NCBI GenBank assembly: GCA_964489955.1
Contig: CAZBAV010000011.1
Location: 1 to 64,000 of the forward strand
Direction of reading: 5' to 3'
DNA length: 64,000 nt
Source of the DNA: Leadbetterella sp964489955
GTDB lineage: Bacteria; Bacteroidota; Bacteroidia; Cytophagales; Spirosomataceae
Of this stretch, positions 33,813-42,113 are shown in pieces (position 1 is the first letter of the stretch; each line of letters begins with the position of its first letter). The position numbers were made by a program, and so were the translations under genes. The notes under the pieces were generated by a model, which searched no databases, was not told the origin of the DNA, and saw only the letters and a list, made by a program, of their open reading frames with translations.

Positions 33813-34403
33813 ATGAAAAAGAGTACAATTATCCTAGTTGTTGTTTTAGCCATTTTTGGATTGTATTCATGCAATTCCTACAATGGCCTAGTACAGAAAG
33901 ACAATAATGTAGATAACCTTTGGTCTAAGGTGCAAACCCAATATCAAAGAAGGGCAGATTTAATACAAAACTTAGTAAAAACGGTTCAGGGAGCTGCCGA
34001 CTTTGAAAAAAGCACGCTTACAGACGTTATTAATGCCCGTGCAGCTGCTACCCAAATAAAATTGGAGGCGAGTGATCTTACTCCTGAAAACATGGCGAAA
34101 TTTCAAGCAGCTCAAGACCAGCTTAGTGGTTCTTTAAGCAGACTATTGGTGGCCGTAGAGCAATACCCAAATCTTAAAGCCAATCAGAACTTTTTGGAGT
34201 TACAAGCTGAGTTAGCAGGAACAGAAAACAGGATTGCTGTAGCTAGAAATGACTTTAACCAAGGAGTTAGTGAATATAATTTAGCTGTAAGGACCTTCCC
34301 TATGAATCTGATGGCCGGCTTATTCGGTTTCAGCAAAAAAGCTTTCTTCGAGGCCTCTAAAGGTGCCGAAAATGCTCCAGATATTAACTTTGATTTCAAA
34401 TAA
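33813..34403 (+). CDS. lemA: LemA family lipoprotein
   Basis: The 196-residue protein starts at ATG 33813 with a lipoprotein signal ending in LYSC (Cys20); a longer frame from TTG 33783 is unlikely. It has VDNLWSKVQTQYQRRADLIQ, VKTVQGAADFEKSTLTDVIN, LLVAVEQYPNLKANQNFLEL and NEFNQ-type ARNDFNQGVSEYNLAVRTFP, the LemA fold of four helices. Such proteins sit in the envelope; the neighbouring TPM proteins are usual partners. Confidence 0.95.
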   Translation: MKKSTIILVVVLAIFGLYSCNSYNGLVQKDNNVDNLWSKVQTQYQRRADLIQNLVKTVQGAADFEKSTLTDVINARAAATQIKLEASDLTPENMAKFQAAQDQLSGSLSRLLVAVEQYPNLKANQNFLELQAELAGTENRIAVARNDFNQGVSEYNLAVRTFPMNLMAGLFGFSKKAFFEASKGAENAPDINFDFK

Positions 34404-34411
34404 TAATATTT

Positions 34412-34435
34412 CCTGCCCCTTTTGGGGCAGGTTTT
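34412..34435 (+). terminator. hairpin between lemA and the TPM genes
   Basis: A perfect 8-bp stem CCTGCCCC/GGGGCAGG with a TTTT loop is followed by only four T. It lies 9 bp past the lemA stop and 8 bp before the next ATG, so it may partly terminate (setting a lower TPM level) rather than end the operon. Confidence 0.75.
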
Positions 34436-34442
34436 AGCTCTC

Positions 34443-34871
34443 ATGCATATCCTTTCCGAAATACAGCAAAAAAACATAGTACATGCTATTCATGAAGCCG
34501 AGGAATTGACTTCTGGTGAGATAAAGGTACATATTGAAGAGCATTGCCCTACAGAAAGCCCTTTAGAAAGAGCAAAAGAGGTTTTCTCTTATTTGTCTTT
34601 ACACAAAACCGCCTTGAGAAATGGGGTACTTATTTACTTGGCATACGCTGATAAAAAGTTTGCTATTTGGGGAGATGAGGGTATTAATAGTAAGACTGGA
34701 AACCAATTTTGGGAAAGAGAAAAAGAAATACTTCGGGAAAACTTCAAAATAGGTGACTATGAAAATGGCTTTGTAAAAGCTATAGAGGAAGTTGCCAAAC
34801 AATTGCAAAGCCACTTCCCATATCAAAAAGACGATAAAAATGAGTTGCCAAATGACATTAGCTTTGGATAA
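34443..34871 (+). CDS. TPM domain protein (cytosolic, no signal)
   Basis: The 142-residue protein starts at ATG 34443 (MHILSEIQQKNIVHAIHEAE). It has LTSGEIKVHIEEHCP, LRNGVLIYLAYADKKFAIWG and ENGFVKAIEEVAKQLQSHFP, the TPM (PF04536) fold, here without signal peptide or transmembrane helix. It lies between lemA and the second TPM gene in a conserved Bacteroidota arrangement. Its function is unknown. Confidence 0.88.
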   Translation: MHILSEIQQKNIVHAIHEAEELTSGEIKVHIEEHCPTESPLERAKEVFSYLSLHKTALRNGVLIYLAYADKKFAIWGDEGINSKTGNQFWEREKEILRENFKIGDYENGFVKAIEEVAKQLQSHFPYQKDDKNELPNDISFG

Positions 34872-34893
34872 CGTTGGTCTTTTAGAGAAAAAC

Positions 34894-35691
34894 ATGAAAT
34901 TCGTGAAAATTAAATTATTAATAATCCTTGTTTTGGCTTCTTTCCAAGCCTTAACACAGGATATTCCTCCCCGTCCAAATCCACCACGCTTGGTGAATGA
35001 TTTTACAGGTGGAGCTTTAGCTCCAGGTGAGATTGAAGCTCTAGAGAGAAAACTTGTGGCTTACAATGATACCACTTCAAGCCAAATGACCGTAGTAATT
35101 GTTAAGTCTACGGAGCCTTACACTCCCCATGAGTATGCACTAAAAATAGGCAGGGAGTGGGGCGTTGGCCAAAAAGACAAAAACAATGGGCTTGTCATTT
35201 TGTGGGCCACAGGAGACAGAAAAGTCTGGATAGAAGTGGGCTATGGCTTAGAAGGAGCTATCCCGGACACTTATGCTAGCAGGGTTGTCCAACAGGTAAT
35301 ACTGCCACAATTTAAAGCCGGTCAGTATTACGAGGGCTTAAACCAAGGAGTTACAGCACTCATAAAATATGCTTCAGGAGAATACAAAGCAGAGCCTCAG
35401 GAAGACGACTTTCCTGTTGGTGCTGTCCTGTTTTTTATTTTCATAATTGTCCTATTAATTATTCTCTTTGGCTCCAAAAACAAAGGTGGAGGCCCAGGTG
35501 GTGGCCGCTCTATTCTTAATGATGGCGGTCAGTGGCCTTATACTACCTACACTGGTTGGGGCAGACAAAGTGGAAACTGGTCTGGAGGTGGCTTTGGCGG
35601 AGGTTTCGGAGGCGGCGGAAGTCGCGGCGGAGGCTTTGGCGGTTTTGGTGGCGGTAGCTTTGGTGGTGGTGGTGCCGGAGGGAGCTATTAG
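34894..35691 (+). CDS. YgcG-like TPM domain membrane protein with glycine-rich tail
   Basis: The 265-residue protein starts at ATG 34894 with a signal peptide (KFVKIKLLIILVLASFQALTQ). The TPM domain spans about 25-165 (LVNDFTGGALAPGEIEALER, NNGLVILWATGDRKVWIEVG, VVQQVILPQFKAG), then a transmembrane segment (GAVLFFIFIIVLLIILF) and a C-terminal glycine-rich tail of GGGFGGG type. It belongs to the YgcG/TPM family that often accompanies LemA. Start upstream of this ATG is unlikely because that stretch overlaps the previous gene. Confidence 0.92.
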   Translation: MKFVKIKLLIILVLASFQALTQDIPPRPNPPRLVNDFTGGALAPGEIEALERKLVAYNDTTSSQMTVVIVKSTEPYTPHEYALKIGREWGVGQKDKNNGLVILWATGDRKVWIEVGYGLEGAIPDTYASRVVQQVILPQFKAGQYYEGLNQGVTALIKYASGEYKAEPQEDDFPVGAVLFFIFIIVLLIILFGSKNKGGGPGGGRSILNDGGQWPYTTYTGWGRQSGNWSGGGFGGGFGGGGSRGGGFGGFGGGSFGGGGAGGSY

Positions 35692-35696
35692 TAAGT

Positions 35697-35830
35697 GAAT
35701 AACTAAAAGTTAACAACTAACAGTGAACAACTAATAGTTGATAGCTAACAACTAAAAGTAAAAAAACTAAAAGCTTAATACTGATAAATCAAAGCCGATA
35801 ACTGAGAGTAAATAGTTTTTAAGATATTAC
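35697..35830. repeat. degenerate tandem repeat of an ACTAAAAGT-like unit
   Basis: The 130 bp past the TPM gene are a run of AACTAAAAGT, TAACAACTAACAGT, AACAACTAATAGT, TAACAACTAAAAGT and similar words in variable spacing. No frame is open through it. It is followed by the rpsU promoter. Confidence 0.55.
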
Positions 35831-35851
35831 TCGAAATAAATGCAGCTTTTA

Positions 35852-35882
35852 TTTGCTAATTGTAGTTTTTTTTATACTTTTG
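35852..35882 (+). promoter_or_regulatory. promoter of rpsU
   Basis: TTTG (35852-35855) and TACTTTTG (35875-35882) are separated by 19 nt, an exact match to the Bacteroidota consensus. Transcription should start near 35887. Confidence 0.8.
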
Positions 35883-35894
35883 CGTTCCAAAAAT

Positions 35895-35904
35895 AAAGGA
35901 GGTG
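35895..35904 (+). promoter_or_regulatory. full-length Shine-Dalgarno of rpsU
   Basis: AAAGGAGGTG is a 10-base complement of the usual anti-Shine-Dalgarno end of 16S rRNA (CACCUCCUUU), with 8 nt from the GG to the ATG. Almost no other gene in the window has more than a 4-base match. In Bacteroidota the anti-SD is sequestered on the ribosome by a pocket that includes S21, so a strong SD on rpsU itself suggests autoregulation. Confidence 0.75.
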
Positions 35905-35910
35905 TAAAGT

Positions 35911-36105
35911 ATGCTACATATACAGGTAAAAGAAAACGAATCAATAGATAGAGCACTTAAGCGTTTTAAGAAGAAGTTTGAGAAAACTAAAGTTTTGAAA
36001 GAGCTTAGACGTCGTCAGGCATTTGAAAAAGGGTCTGTTTCTCGTAGATTCGAAGTCCTTAGAGCAGCTTACAAGCAGAAGACTTATGGACACATAGACG
36101 ATTAA
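35911..36105 (+). CDS. rpsU: 30S ribosomal protein S21
   Basis: The 64-residue basic protein begins MLHIQVKENESIDRALKRF and contains VLKELRRRQAFEKGSVSRR, the bS21 signature. S21 sits near the 3' end of 16S rRNA. It is followed by a strong terminator and the xerC frame, the usual Bacteroidota neighbourhood. Confidence 0.97.
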   Translation: MLHIQVKENESIDRALKRFKKKFEKTKVLKELRRRQAFEKGSVSRRFEVLRAAYKQKTYGHIDD

Positions 36106-36132
36106 TAATTGTCTTTGTTTTACAATAGAATT

Positions 36133-36183
36133 CCGACTAATTTTGTTTAAATTAATTTAAGCAGAATTGGTCGGTTTTTTTTT
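36133..36183 (+). terminator. intrinsic terminator of rpsU, overlapping the xerC start
   Basis: CCGACTAATTTTG (36133-36145) pairs with CAGAATTGGTCGG (36162-36174), allowing G-U pairs, and the interior TTTAAATTAATTTAAG adds six more pairs, for a near-continuous 19-bp stem. Nine T follow. The right arm contains the only plausible start codon of xerC. Confidence 0.93.
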
Positions 36184-37039
36184 ATCATATCTCCAGAACG
36201 AAAAGCGTACTAGCCTTCACACCGTAAAGGCGTACGAAACTGACATTAAGCAATTTTCTTCTTTTCTGGAGTTTGAGTTCCCTAATACCCCTCTTTTATC
36301 TGTTGAGCACCAACATATACGGGAATGGGTAGTAAAACTCTCTGACGGGAAAAATAGCAATACTACTATCAATAGAAAAATAGCCTCTATAAAAGCTTTT
36401 TATGTTTTCTTGCTTAAAAGAAAAAAAATAAGTGCAGACCCTAGCGTTCTTGTGAAAGCACTAAAAACGCCAAAAAGATTGCCTGTTTTTCTGGAAGAGA
36501 AACCTATAGATGATCTATTTAGTATAATAGATTTTGGCATAGACTTCGCTGGTGTTAGAGACCAGCTCATTATAGAACTACTTTATGGCACCGGTATTCG
36601 CTTATCTGAACTCACAGGCATAAAAACGGGAGACTATGATAAAGCTGGAAAGAAGATTAAAGTACTAGGGAAACGGTCTAAATACAGGATAATTCCAGTA
36701 CATGACGTATTGGTAAAACTTATGGATATCTATTTAGGATTACATCCGCAAAAAATACCCAACGACTTTCTTATCTTAACCGACAAATATGCTCCTTCCT
36801 ACCCCATGTTTATCCAGAGAAAAGTGAAACACTATTTGGGAATGGTTAGTACATTACAAAAAAAATCACCTCATGTACTTAGGCATACTTTTGCCACCCA
36901 CCTCTTAAACCGTGGAGCAGACCTGAACGCCATTAAAGAACTTTTGGGGCACTCGAGTTTATCTGCTACACAAATTTACACACACAATTCTATCTCTAAA
37001 CTCAAAGAGGTTTTTGCAAAATCGCATCCTAAAGCCTGA
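36167..37039 (+). CDS. xerC: tyrosine recombinase XerC-like
   Basis: The 290-residue protein begins FFLSYLQNEKRTSLHTVKAY after a TTG start (36167); a stop three codons upstream leaves no ATG or GTG choice. N-terminal SAM-like domain to about 95, then the catalytic domain with Arg in ELLYGTGIRLSELTG, HVLRHTFATH, LGHSSLSATQIYTH, which give R...H-x-x-R...H...Y. This is the chromosome dimer resolution recombinase family. It follows rpsU as in many Bacteroidota, but the hpf/raiA gene commonly found after it is absent. Confidence 0.93.
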   Translation: MVGFFLSYLQNEKRTSLHTVKAYETDIKQFSSFLEFEFPNTPLLSVEHQHIREWVVKLSDGKNSNTTINRKIASIKAFYVFLLKRKKISADPSVLVKALKTPKRLPVFLEEKPIDDLFSIIDFGIDFAGVRDQLIIELLYGTGIRLSELTGIKTGDYDKAGKKIKVLGKRSKYRIIPVHDVLVKLMDIYLGLHPQKIPNDFLILTDKYAPSYPMFIQRKVKHYLGMVSTLQKKSPHVLRHTFATHLLNRGADLNAIKELLGHSSLSATQIYTHNSISKLKEVFAKSHPKA

Positions 37040-37111
37040 TAAAGGCTCCGTTGTATACAACATCTATTTTCCGTACCTTTGGCCGTCTAATTTTAATAAC
37101 TAACATTTACT

Positions 37112-39070
37112 ATGAGAAGTATAAAACTAATCCTGCTTTCTTTGTTTATGGCAGGTTCTGTTCTTGCACAAAACTCAGAGTCTAAATACAAGGCTTCTGA
37201 AGTTTTCAATCCACTACTTAATTTTCAACTTGGTAGCAAATACCGTAGTGCATCCGGGCAACCAGGTCCGGAATATTGGCAAAACCGTGCCGACTACAAA
37301 ATTTCAGTAACACTAGATACTGTCAAAAATGGGGCTTCTGGTCATGTAGCCATTACATATACCAACAACTCTCCAGACCAACTGGACTTTATATGGTTAC
37401 AGCTGGACCAGAACAAGTTTCATAAAGATTCTAGAGGTAACAGCATTACCCCTTTGGAAAACGGCAGATATGGCGTGCGTGGATTTGAAGGTGGCTATAA
37501 CCTTACAGATATCAAAGCGGAATCTGTGATAACTCCAGCCAACAAAACCAAGAAAAATCTCTTACAGAGCTCTTACATTACAGACACTCGTATGCAGGTT
37601 TTCTTAACTTCTCCCCTAAAAAAAGGCGAGAAAATAGTTATTTCTATGAACTTTAACTTCCTGCTACCAGACAATGGAGCTGACAGGATGGGAATGTACA
37701 AGGCCAATAAAGGCGTAATTTATCAACTTGCACAGTGGTTCCCTAGAGTATGTGTTTATGATGACATTAAGGGATGGAACACCTCTCCATATCTTGGAGC
37801 GGGTGAGTTCTACTTAGAATACGGAGATTACCAATACGAAATTACTGTACCAAGAGACCATATCGTGGTAGGTTCCGGAGACTTGGTTAACCCAGCTGCT
37901 GTACTTACAAAAGAACAAGTTCAACGCCTTGCTAAAGCAAAAACATCAGATGAAACGGTGTTTATTATTAATCCAGATGAAATTGGCTCAGCGGCTTCAA
38001 GACCAGCAGGAAACGGCATGTTAACTTGGAAATTTGAGTGCAAAAACACACGTGATGTAGCTTGGGCTAGTTCTAAATCTTTCGTTTGGGATGCAGCCAA
38101 AATCAACCTCCCATCTGGCAAGAAAGCTTTAGCTCAATCAGTCTATCCAGCAGAAAATGGCGGAAAAGAAGCTTGGGGCCGTTCTACAGAGTACACAAAA
38201 TTCAGTATCGAATTTTACTCAGCATGGCTTATGGAATATCCATGGCCTCTAGCTACTAATGTAGCCGGTATTGTTGGTGGCATGGAATATCCAGGGATTG
38301 TTTTTTGTAGTGCCAAATCAAAGGGAGCTAGCTTGTTTGGGGTTACTGACCATGAATTCGGGCATATCTGGTTTCCAATGATTGTGGGTACAGACGAACG
38401 CCGCTACGCTTGGCTAGATGAAGGTTTAAACACATACATAAACAGTCTAGCTGGCAGAGAATTTAACAAAGGAGAATTCCACCGCAAAATGCAGATAAGT
38501 ACATTGGGAACGCCATTATCAAGATTGTCTAAATCTATCCTCAATACTCCAGATGCTATACCTGCAAGGGAGTTAGGAATGCTGGCCTACTACAAACCAT
38601 CTATTGGTCTTCAGATGCTTTCTGATGCCATAGTGGGCGAAGACAGAATGAAACTTGCCCTAAGAGAGTACACCAAACGCTGGGCATACAAACACCCTAC
38701 TCCTTTTGATTTCTTCAACACGATGGAAAACGTCTTGGGCGAAGATCTAGGTTGGTTTTGGAAATCATGGTTCATAGAAGGCTATAAAGTAGACCAAGCA
38801 GTAAAAGAAGTAAGGTACAATGATAGTAATCCAGCCAAGGGGGCAATTATAACAATTGAAAACCTAGACCAAATGCCTATGCCAGTTGAGGTAGAAATTA
38901 AAGAAAAAGGGAAAAATGCAGAAGTAGTAAAACTACCTGTAGAAATATGGCAACAAACTGGGATATGGAACTTCACTTATCCATCTACAGCTGAGTTAGA
39001 ATACGTAAAACTTAACCCTCGTGGTATTTTGCCAGATACAAATGCTGCAAATAACGAGTGGAAACCGTAA
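37112..39070 (+). CDS. exported M1 family metallopeptidase
   Basis: The 652-residue protein has a signal peptide (RSIKLILLSLFMAGSVLA, cut near AQN). The zinc site is HEFGH (His414, Glu415, His418) with Glu437 in WLDEG, the M1 HExxH-x18-E spacing, and the exopeptidase motif is a GGMEYPG (GxMEN variant). The N-terminal part is the usual beta-saddle (HVAITYTNNSPDQLDFIWLQ). It would trim N-terminal amino acids of peptides in the periplasm. It is convergent with the SirB1 gene, with 2 bp between stops. Confidence 0.94.
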   Translation: MRSIKLILLSLFMAGSVLAQNSESKYKASEVFNPLLNFQLGSKYRSASGQPGPEYWQNRADYKISVTLDTVKNGASGHVAITYTNNSPDQLDFIWLQLDQNKFHKDSRGNSITPLENGRYGVRGFEGGYNLTDIKAESVITPANKTKKNLLQSSYITDTRMQVFLTSPLKKGEKIVISMNFNFLLPDNGADRMGMYKANKGVIYQLAQWFPRVCVYDDIKGWNTSPYLGAGEFYLEYGDYQYEITVPRDHIVVGSGDLVNPAAVLTKEQVQRLAKAKTSDETVFIINPDEIGSAASRPAGNGMLTWKFECKNTRDVAWASSKSFVWDAAKINLPSGKKALAQSVYPAENGGKEAWGRSTEYTKFSIEFYSAWLMEYPWPLATNVAGIVGGMEYPGIVFCSAKSKGASLFGVTDHEFGHIWFPMIVGTDERRYAWLDEGLNTYINSLAGREFNKGEFHRKMQISTLGTPLSRLSKSILNTPDAIPARELGMLAYYKPSIGLQMLSDAIVGEDRMKLALREYTKRWAYKHPTPFDFFNTMENVLGEDLGWFWKSWFIEGYKVDQAVKEVRYNDSNPAKGAIITIENLDQMPMPVEVEIKEKGKNAEVVKLPVEIWQQTGIWNFTYPSTAELEYVKLNPRGILPDTNAANNEWKP

Positions 39071-39072
39071 GC

Positions 39073-39906
39073 TTATTTTAAAACCTTCATTATTTGGTAG
39101 ACCTGGCTTTCTTTGGCCGGGTCTCCTATTTTTTGGTAAGCGTATAGTAGATTTGTAAGCTTTCTTAATATGATTTCGCGGTGCGAACACGCATTATAGT
39201 ACCTTGGATGGGTTTCTAGGTTCATGTGCTTCACATAATCATCTATGTCTTTTTCATAGAAAATTTGCCCTTTATTAAACGGATTTATATAAAACCTGTT
39301 TCCCGGATAATCATACAAAACCACAAACAAGTTAGGAAGACTCACTCCATAAATGGGTAAATCAAGCTTCTGGGCGAGCAAGATATAAATGCAGCTTAAG
39401 GCCACTGGGTTACCAGTCTTCTTCTCTAGAACTTTATTAAAAAAACAATTCCGTGGAGAGTGGAAATTCTTGATGTTGGGTTCAAAACCATACACATTAA
39501 ACAATGTGTCATTTATTACAGCCAAAATATCAACGGGATGCATATCTTGACTAGTTTTAGGCCATACATCCAGGTAAATCTTGTTTATTCCGTCCCGCAA
39601 GGTCTCGACCTTCAAGTCCGGCTCTCCAAACCGAGCTACCAGCCACAAACCTCTGAGTAAATCTGATGCCCCATTAGCAACCCATTCCTGGAAATCAAAA
39701 TATAACTTCTCGTAATGCAAGTTTTGCAAGATATCTCCAATTTTGGTTTGGATTGCGGGGCTCAACTTGTGGTCACCACGTTCTTTCTCCAACATAGGAA
39801 TGGCTGTTTGCCCCAAACCCCGTATTTGTTCTTCAATATGCACTACAACCTCTGCATCGTTGTCGTCAAGAAGCGATACCATCGCCCTAAAATCCTGGCT
39901 ATTCAT
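39073..39906 (-). CDS. SirB1/transglutaminase-like family protein
   Basis: The 277-residue protein has HSPRNCFFNKVLEKKTGNPV, LSCIYILLAQKLDLPIYGVS and NRFYINPFNKG, which follow the SirB1 (transglutaminase-like plus TPR) family pattern. The catalytic histidine position in GxPGHFLV of other members reads LPNLFVVLY here, so activity is doubtful. The N-terminal 80 residues are a helical repeat (AEVVVHIEEQIRGLGQ). Function in this organism is unknown. Confidence 0.85.
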   Translation of the reverse strand: MNSQDFRAMVSLLDDNDAEVVVHIEEQIRGLGQTAIPMLEKERGDHKLSPAIQTKIGDILQNLHYEKLYFDFQEWVANGASDLLRGLWLVARFGEPDLKVETLRDGINKIYLDVWPKTSQDMHPVDILAVINDTLFNVYGFEPNIKNFHSPRNCFFNKVLEKKTGNPVALSCIYILLAQKLDLPIYGVSLPNLFVVLYDYPGNRFYINPFNKGQIFYEKDIDDYVKHMNLETHPRYYNACSHREIILRKLTNLLYAYQKIGDPAKESQVYQIMKVLK

Positions 39907-40005
39907 CCAAACTCATTTTTAAATCAATATTAATAAACAGGTTTTAAAAGCCAATAAGTTTTTAAAAGTTTTAATCTAGTGCTAATTTTACAAAAAAAAT
40001 AACAC

Positions 40006-41016
40006 ATGAACATTTTAGTAACGGGCGGTGCCGGCTTTATTGGTTCCCACACTGTGGTAGAATTAGTTAATGCCGGATATAACCCGATAATTATAGATAA
40101 CCTAAGCAATTCTGACGTCTCTGCCCTACAAGGCATTAAAAACATTCTTGGTTTTGATGTTCCTTTTTACCAAGAAGATTGTAATGATTTTGATGTAGTC
40201 GATAAAATTATAAAGAAACATGATATACAAGGAATCATTCATTTTGCAGCTTATAAAGCAGTTGGTGAGTCTGTAAACGAGCCATTAAAATACTACCAAA
40301 ACAATATTGGCTCCTTATTAAACATTCTAGCTGTAATGCAAGCCAATCAAGTTTATAGTCTGGTTTTTAGCTCGTCTTGTACCGTTTATGGTCAAGCAGA
40401 GGTTATACCTGTGACAGAAAGCACTCCTAGAAAAAAAGCGGAATCCCCATATGCTAATACAAAGGCTATTGCAGAAGATATTCTCGAAGATGTTATAAAG
40501 GCAGGCAAGCATTTAGGAATTATTTCGTTGAGATATTTTAATCCCGTTGGAGCACATCCTTCTTCCGAAATCGGTGAGCTGCCGCTGGGCGTTCCTAATA
40601 ATCTTGTGCCATATATTACCCAAACTGCTGCTGGTATCCGCGAAAAACTTACTATTTTTGGCAATGACTATGATACGCCTGACGGCTCTAACGTCCGTGA
40701 TTTTATACATGTAGTAGACCTGGCTAAAGCACACGTATCCGGCTTGAACTTATTAAAAACAAAAAATAGTCCTTATTACGATATATTTAATATTGGTACA
40801 GGGCAAGGAAACTCAGTTCTGGAGCTTATCCATGAGTTTGAAAAAGTAAATGATTTAAAACTTAACTACTCTATAGGACCGCGTAGGGTTGGAGATGTAG
40901 TTAAAATCTATGGAGATGTAGAAAAAGCAAAAAATATACTCCATTGGAAAGCCGAAAAAACGCTTCAAGAGAGTTTGAAAGATGCTTGGGCCTGGCAATT
41001 AAAACTTAGTAAATAA
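40006..41016 (+). CDS. galE: UDP-glucose 4-epimerase
   Basis: The 336-residue protein begins with the Rossmann NAD motif VTGGAGFIGSHTVVEL and has SSSCTVYGQ with Tyr and Lys in YANTKAIAE, then LRYFNPVGAHPS and RDFIHVVDLAKAHV, all typical of GalE. It interconverts UDP-glucose and UDP-galactose. It starts a run of three nucleotide-sugar genes (galE, rfbB, rfbA). Confidence 0.95.
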   Translation: MNILVTGGAGFIGSHTVVELVNAGYNPIIIDNLSNSDVSALQGIKNILGFDVPFYQEDCNDFDVVDKIIKKHDIQGIIHFAAYKAVGESVNEPLKYYQNNIGSLLNILAVMQANQVYSLVFSSSCTVYGQAEVIPVTESTPRKKAESPYANTKAIAEDILEDVIKAGKHLGIISLRYFNPVGAHPSSEIGELPLGVPNNLVPYITQTAAGIREKLTIFGNDYDTPDGSNVRDFIHVVDLAKAHVSGLNLLKTKNSPYYDIFNIGTGQGNSVLELIHEFEKVNDLKLNYSIGPRRVGDVVKIYGDVEKAKNILHWKAEKTLQESLKDAWAWQLKLSK

Positions 41017-41047
41017 CTGCCCCTAATTGGCAATCAAAACGATAAAA

Positions 41048-42103
41048 ATGAAAAAACACATTCTAATTACTGGTGGTGCCGGTTTTATCGGTTCTCATGT
41101 AGTGAGACTTTTTGTTAACACGTATCCAGAATATGTCATAGTAAACTTAGACAAGCTTACTTACGCTGGAAATCTCCTAAACTTACAGGATATTGAGAAC
41201 GCTCCAAATTATATCTTTGAGCATGGAGATATAGTAGATGAGAACTATATTAACTCTTTATTTGAAAAATATGCCTTTGATGGAGTTATACATTTGGCAG
41301 CAGAGTCTCATGTAGACCGCTCAATAACCGATCCGATGGCGTTTGTTAAAACCAATGTAATTGGAACCTGCAACCTGCTGAATGCAGCTAAAAACTCTTG
41401 GAAAGGTAACTATGAGGGCAAAAGATTTTACCATGTATCTACAGATGAAGTTTATGGAGAATTGCATAATCCAGAGGAATTCTTCATAGAATCTACTTCT
41501 TATGACCCAAGATCTCCTTATTCAGCTTCTAAAGCAAGTTCTGACCATTTTGTACGGGCCTACCACAACACATACGGCTTACCGATAGTGGTGTCCAACT
41601 GTTCTAATAATTATGGACCAAATCATTTTCCGGAAAAATTGATTCCTCTAATGATTAATAATATCAAAAACAAAAAGCCACTTCCTGTGTATGGAAAAGG
41701 AGAAAATGTCCGTGACTGGCTTTTTGTGAAAGACCATGCACGGGCTATTGATGTTATTTACCATAACGGGAAAAATGGTGATACGTATAACATTGGTGGA
41801 AATAACGAATGGACAAACATAGACCTAGTGCAGCTCCTTATCAGCTTAATGGACAAAAAGCTGGAAAATCCAGAAGGCGAAAGCAAAAAACTTATCACTT
41901 TTGTCACAGACCGTGCAGGCCATGACCTACGCTATGCTATAGATGCCAGCAAACTTATGGAAGAACTAGGCTGGAACCCTTCTGTGACTTTTGAAGAAGG
42001 CCTTGCCTACACTGTAGACTGGTATTTCGATAACTGGGGATGGATAGAAAACATCACCAGCGGTGATTACCAGAAGTATTACGAAGAAATGTATAATAAA
42101 TAA
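41048..42103 (+). CDS. rfbB: dTDP-glucose 4,6-dehydratase
   Basis: The 351-residue protein starts at ATG 41048 (MKKHILITGGAGFIGSHVV); an earlier in-frame TTG is disregarded. ESHVDRSITDP, STDEVYGEL, YSASKASSDHFVRAY, NNYGPNHFPEKLIPL and VRDWLFVKDHARAI are diagnostic of RfbB/RmlB. It makes dTDP-4-keto-6-deoxyglucose, the second step of dTDP-rhamnose synthesis. rfbA is 10 bp downstream; rfbC and rfbD are not in the window. Confidence 0.96.
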   Translation: MKKHILITGGAGFIGSHVVRLFVNTYPEYVIVNLDKLTYAGNLLNLQDIENAPNYIFEHGDIVDENYINSLFEKYAFDGVIHLAAESHVDRSITDPMAFVKTNVIGTCNLLNAAKNSWKGNYEGKRFYHVSTDEVYGELHNPEEFFIESTSYDPRSPYSASKASSDHFVRAYHNTYGLPIVVSNCSNNYGPNHFPEKLIPLMINNIKNKKPLPVYGKGENVRDWLFVKDHARAIDVIYHNGKNGDTYNIGGNNEWTNIDLVQLLISLMDKKLENPEGESKKLITFVTDRAGHDLRYAIDASKLMEELGWNPSVTFEEGLAYTVDWYFDNWGWIENITSGDYQKYYEEMYNK

Positions 42104-42113
42104 GCATAAAAGA

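Noticed and set aside
35468..35698. Ala/Val/Glu-rich plus-strand frame within the YgcG-like gene
   Set aside because: It is an out-of-frame reading of the glycine-rich repeat region.
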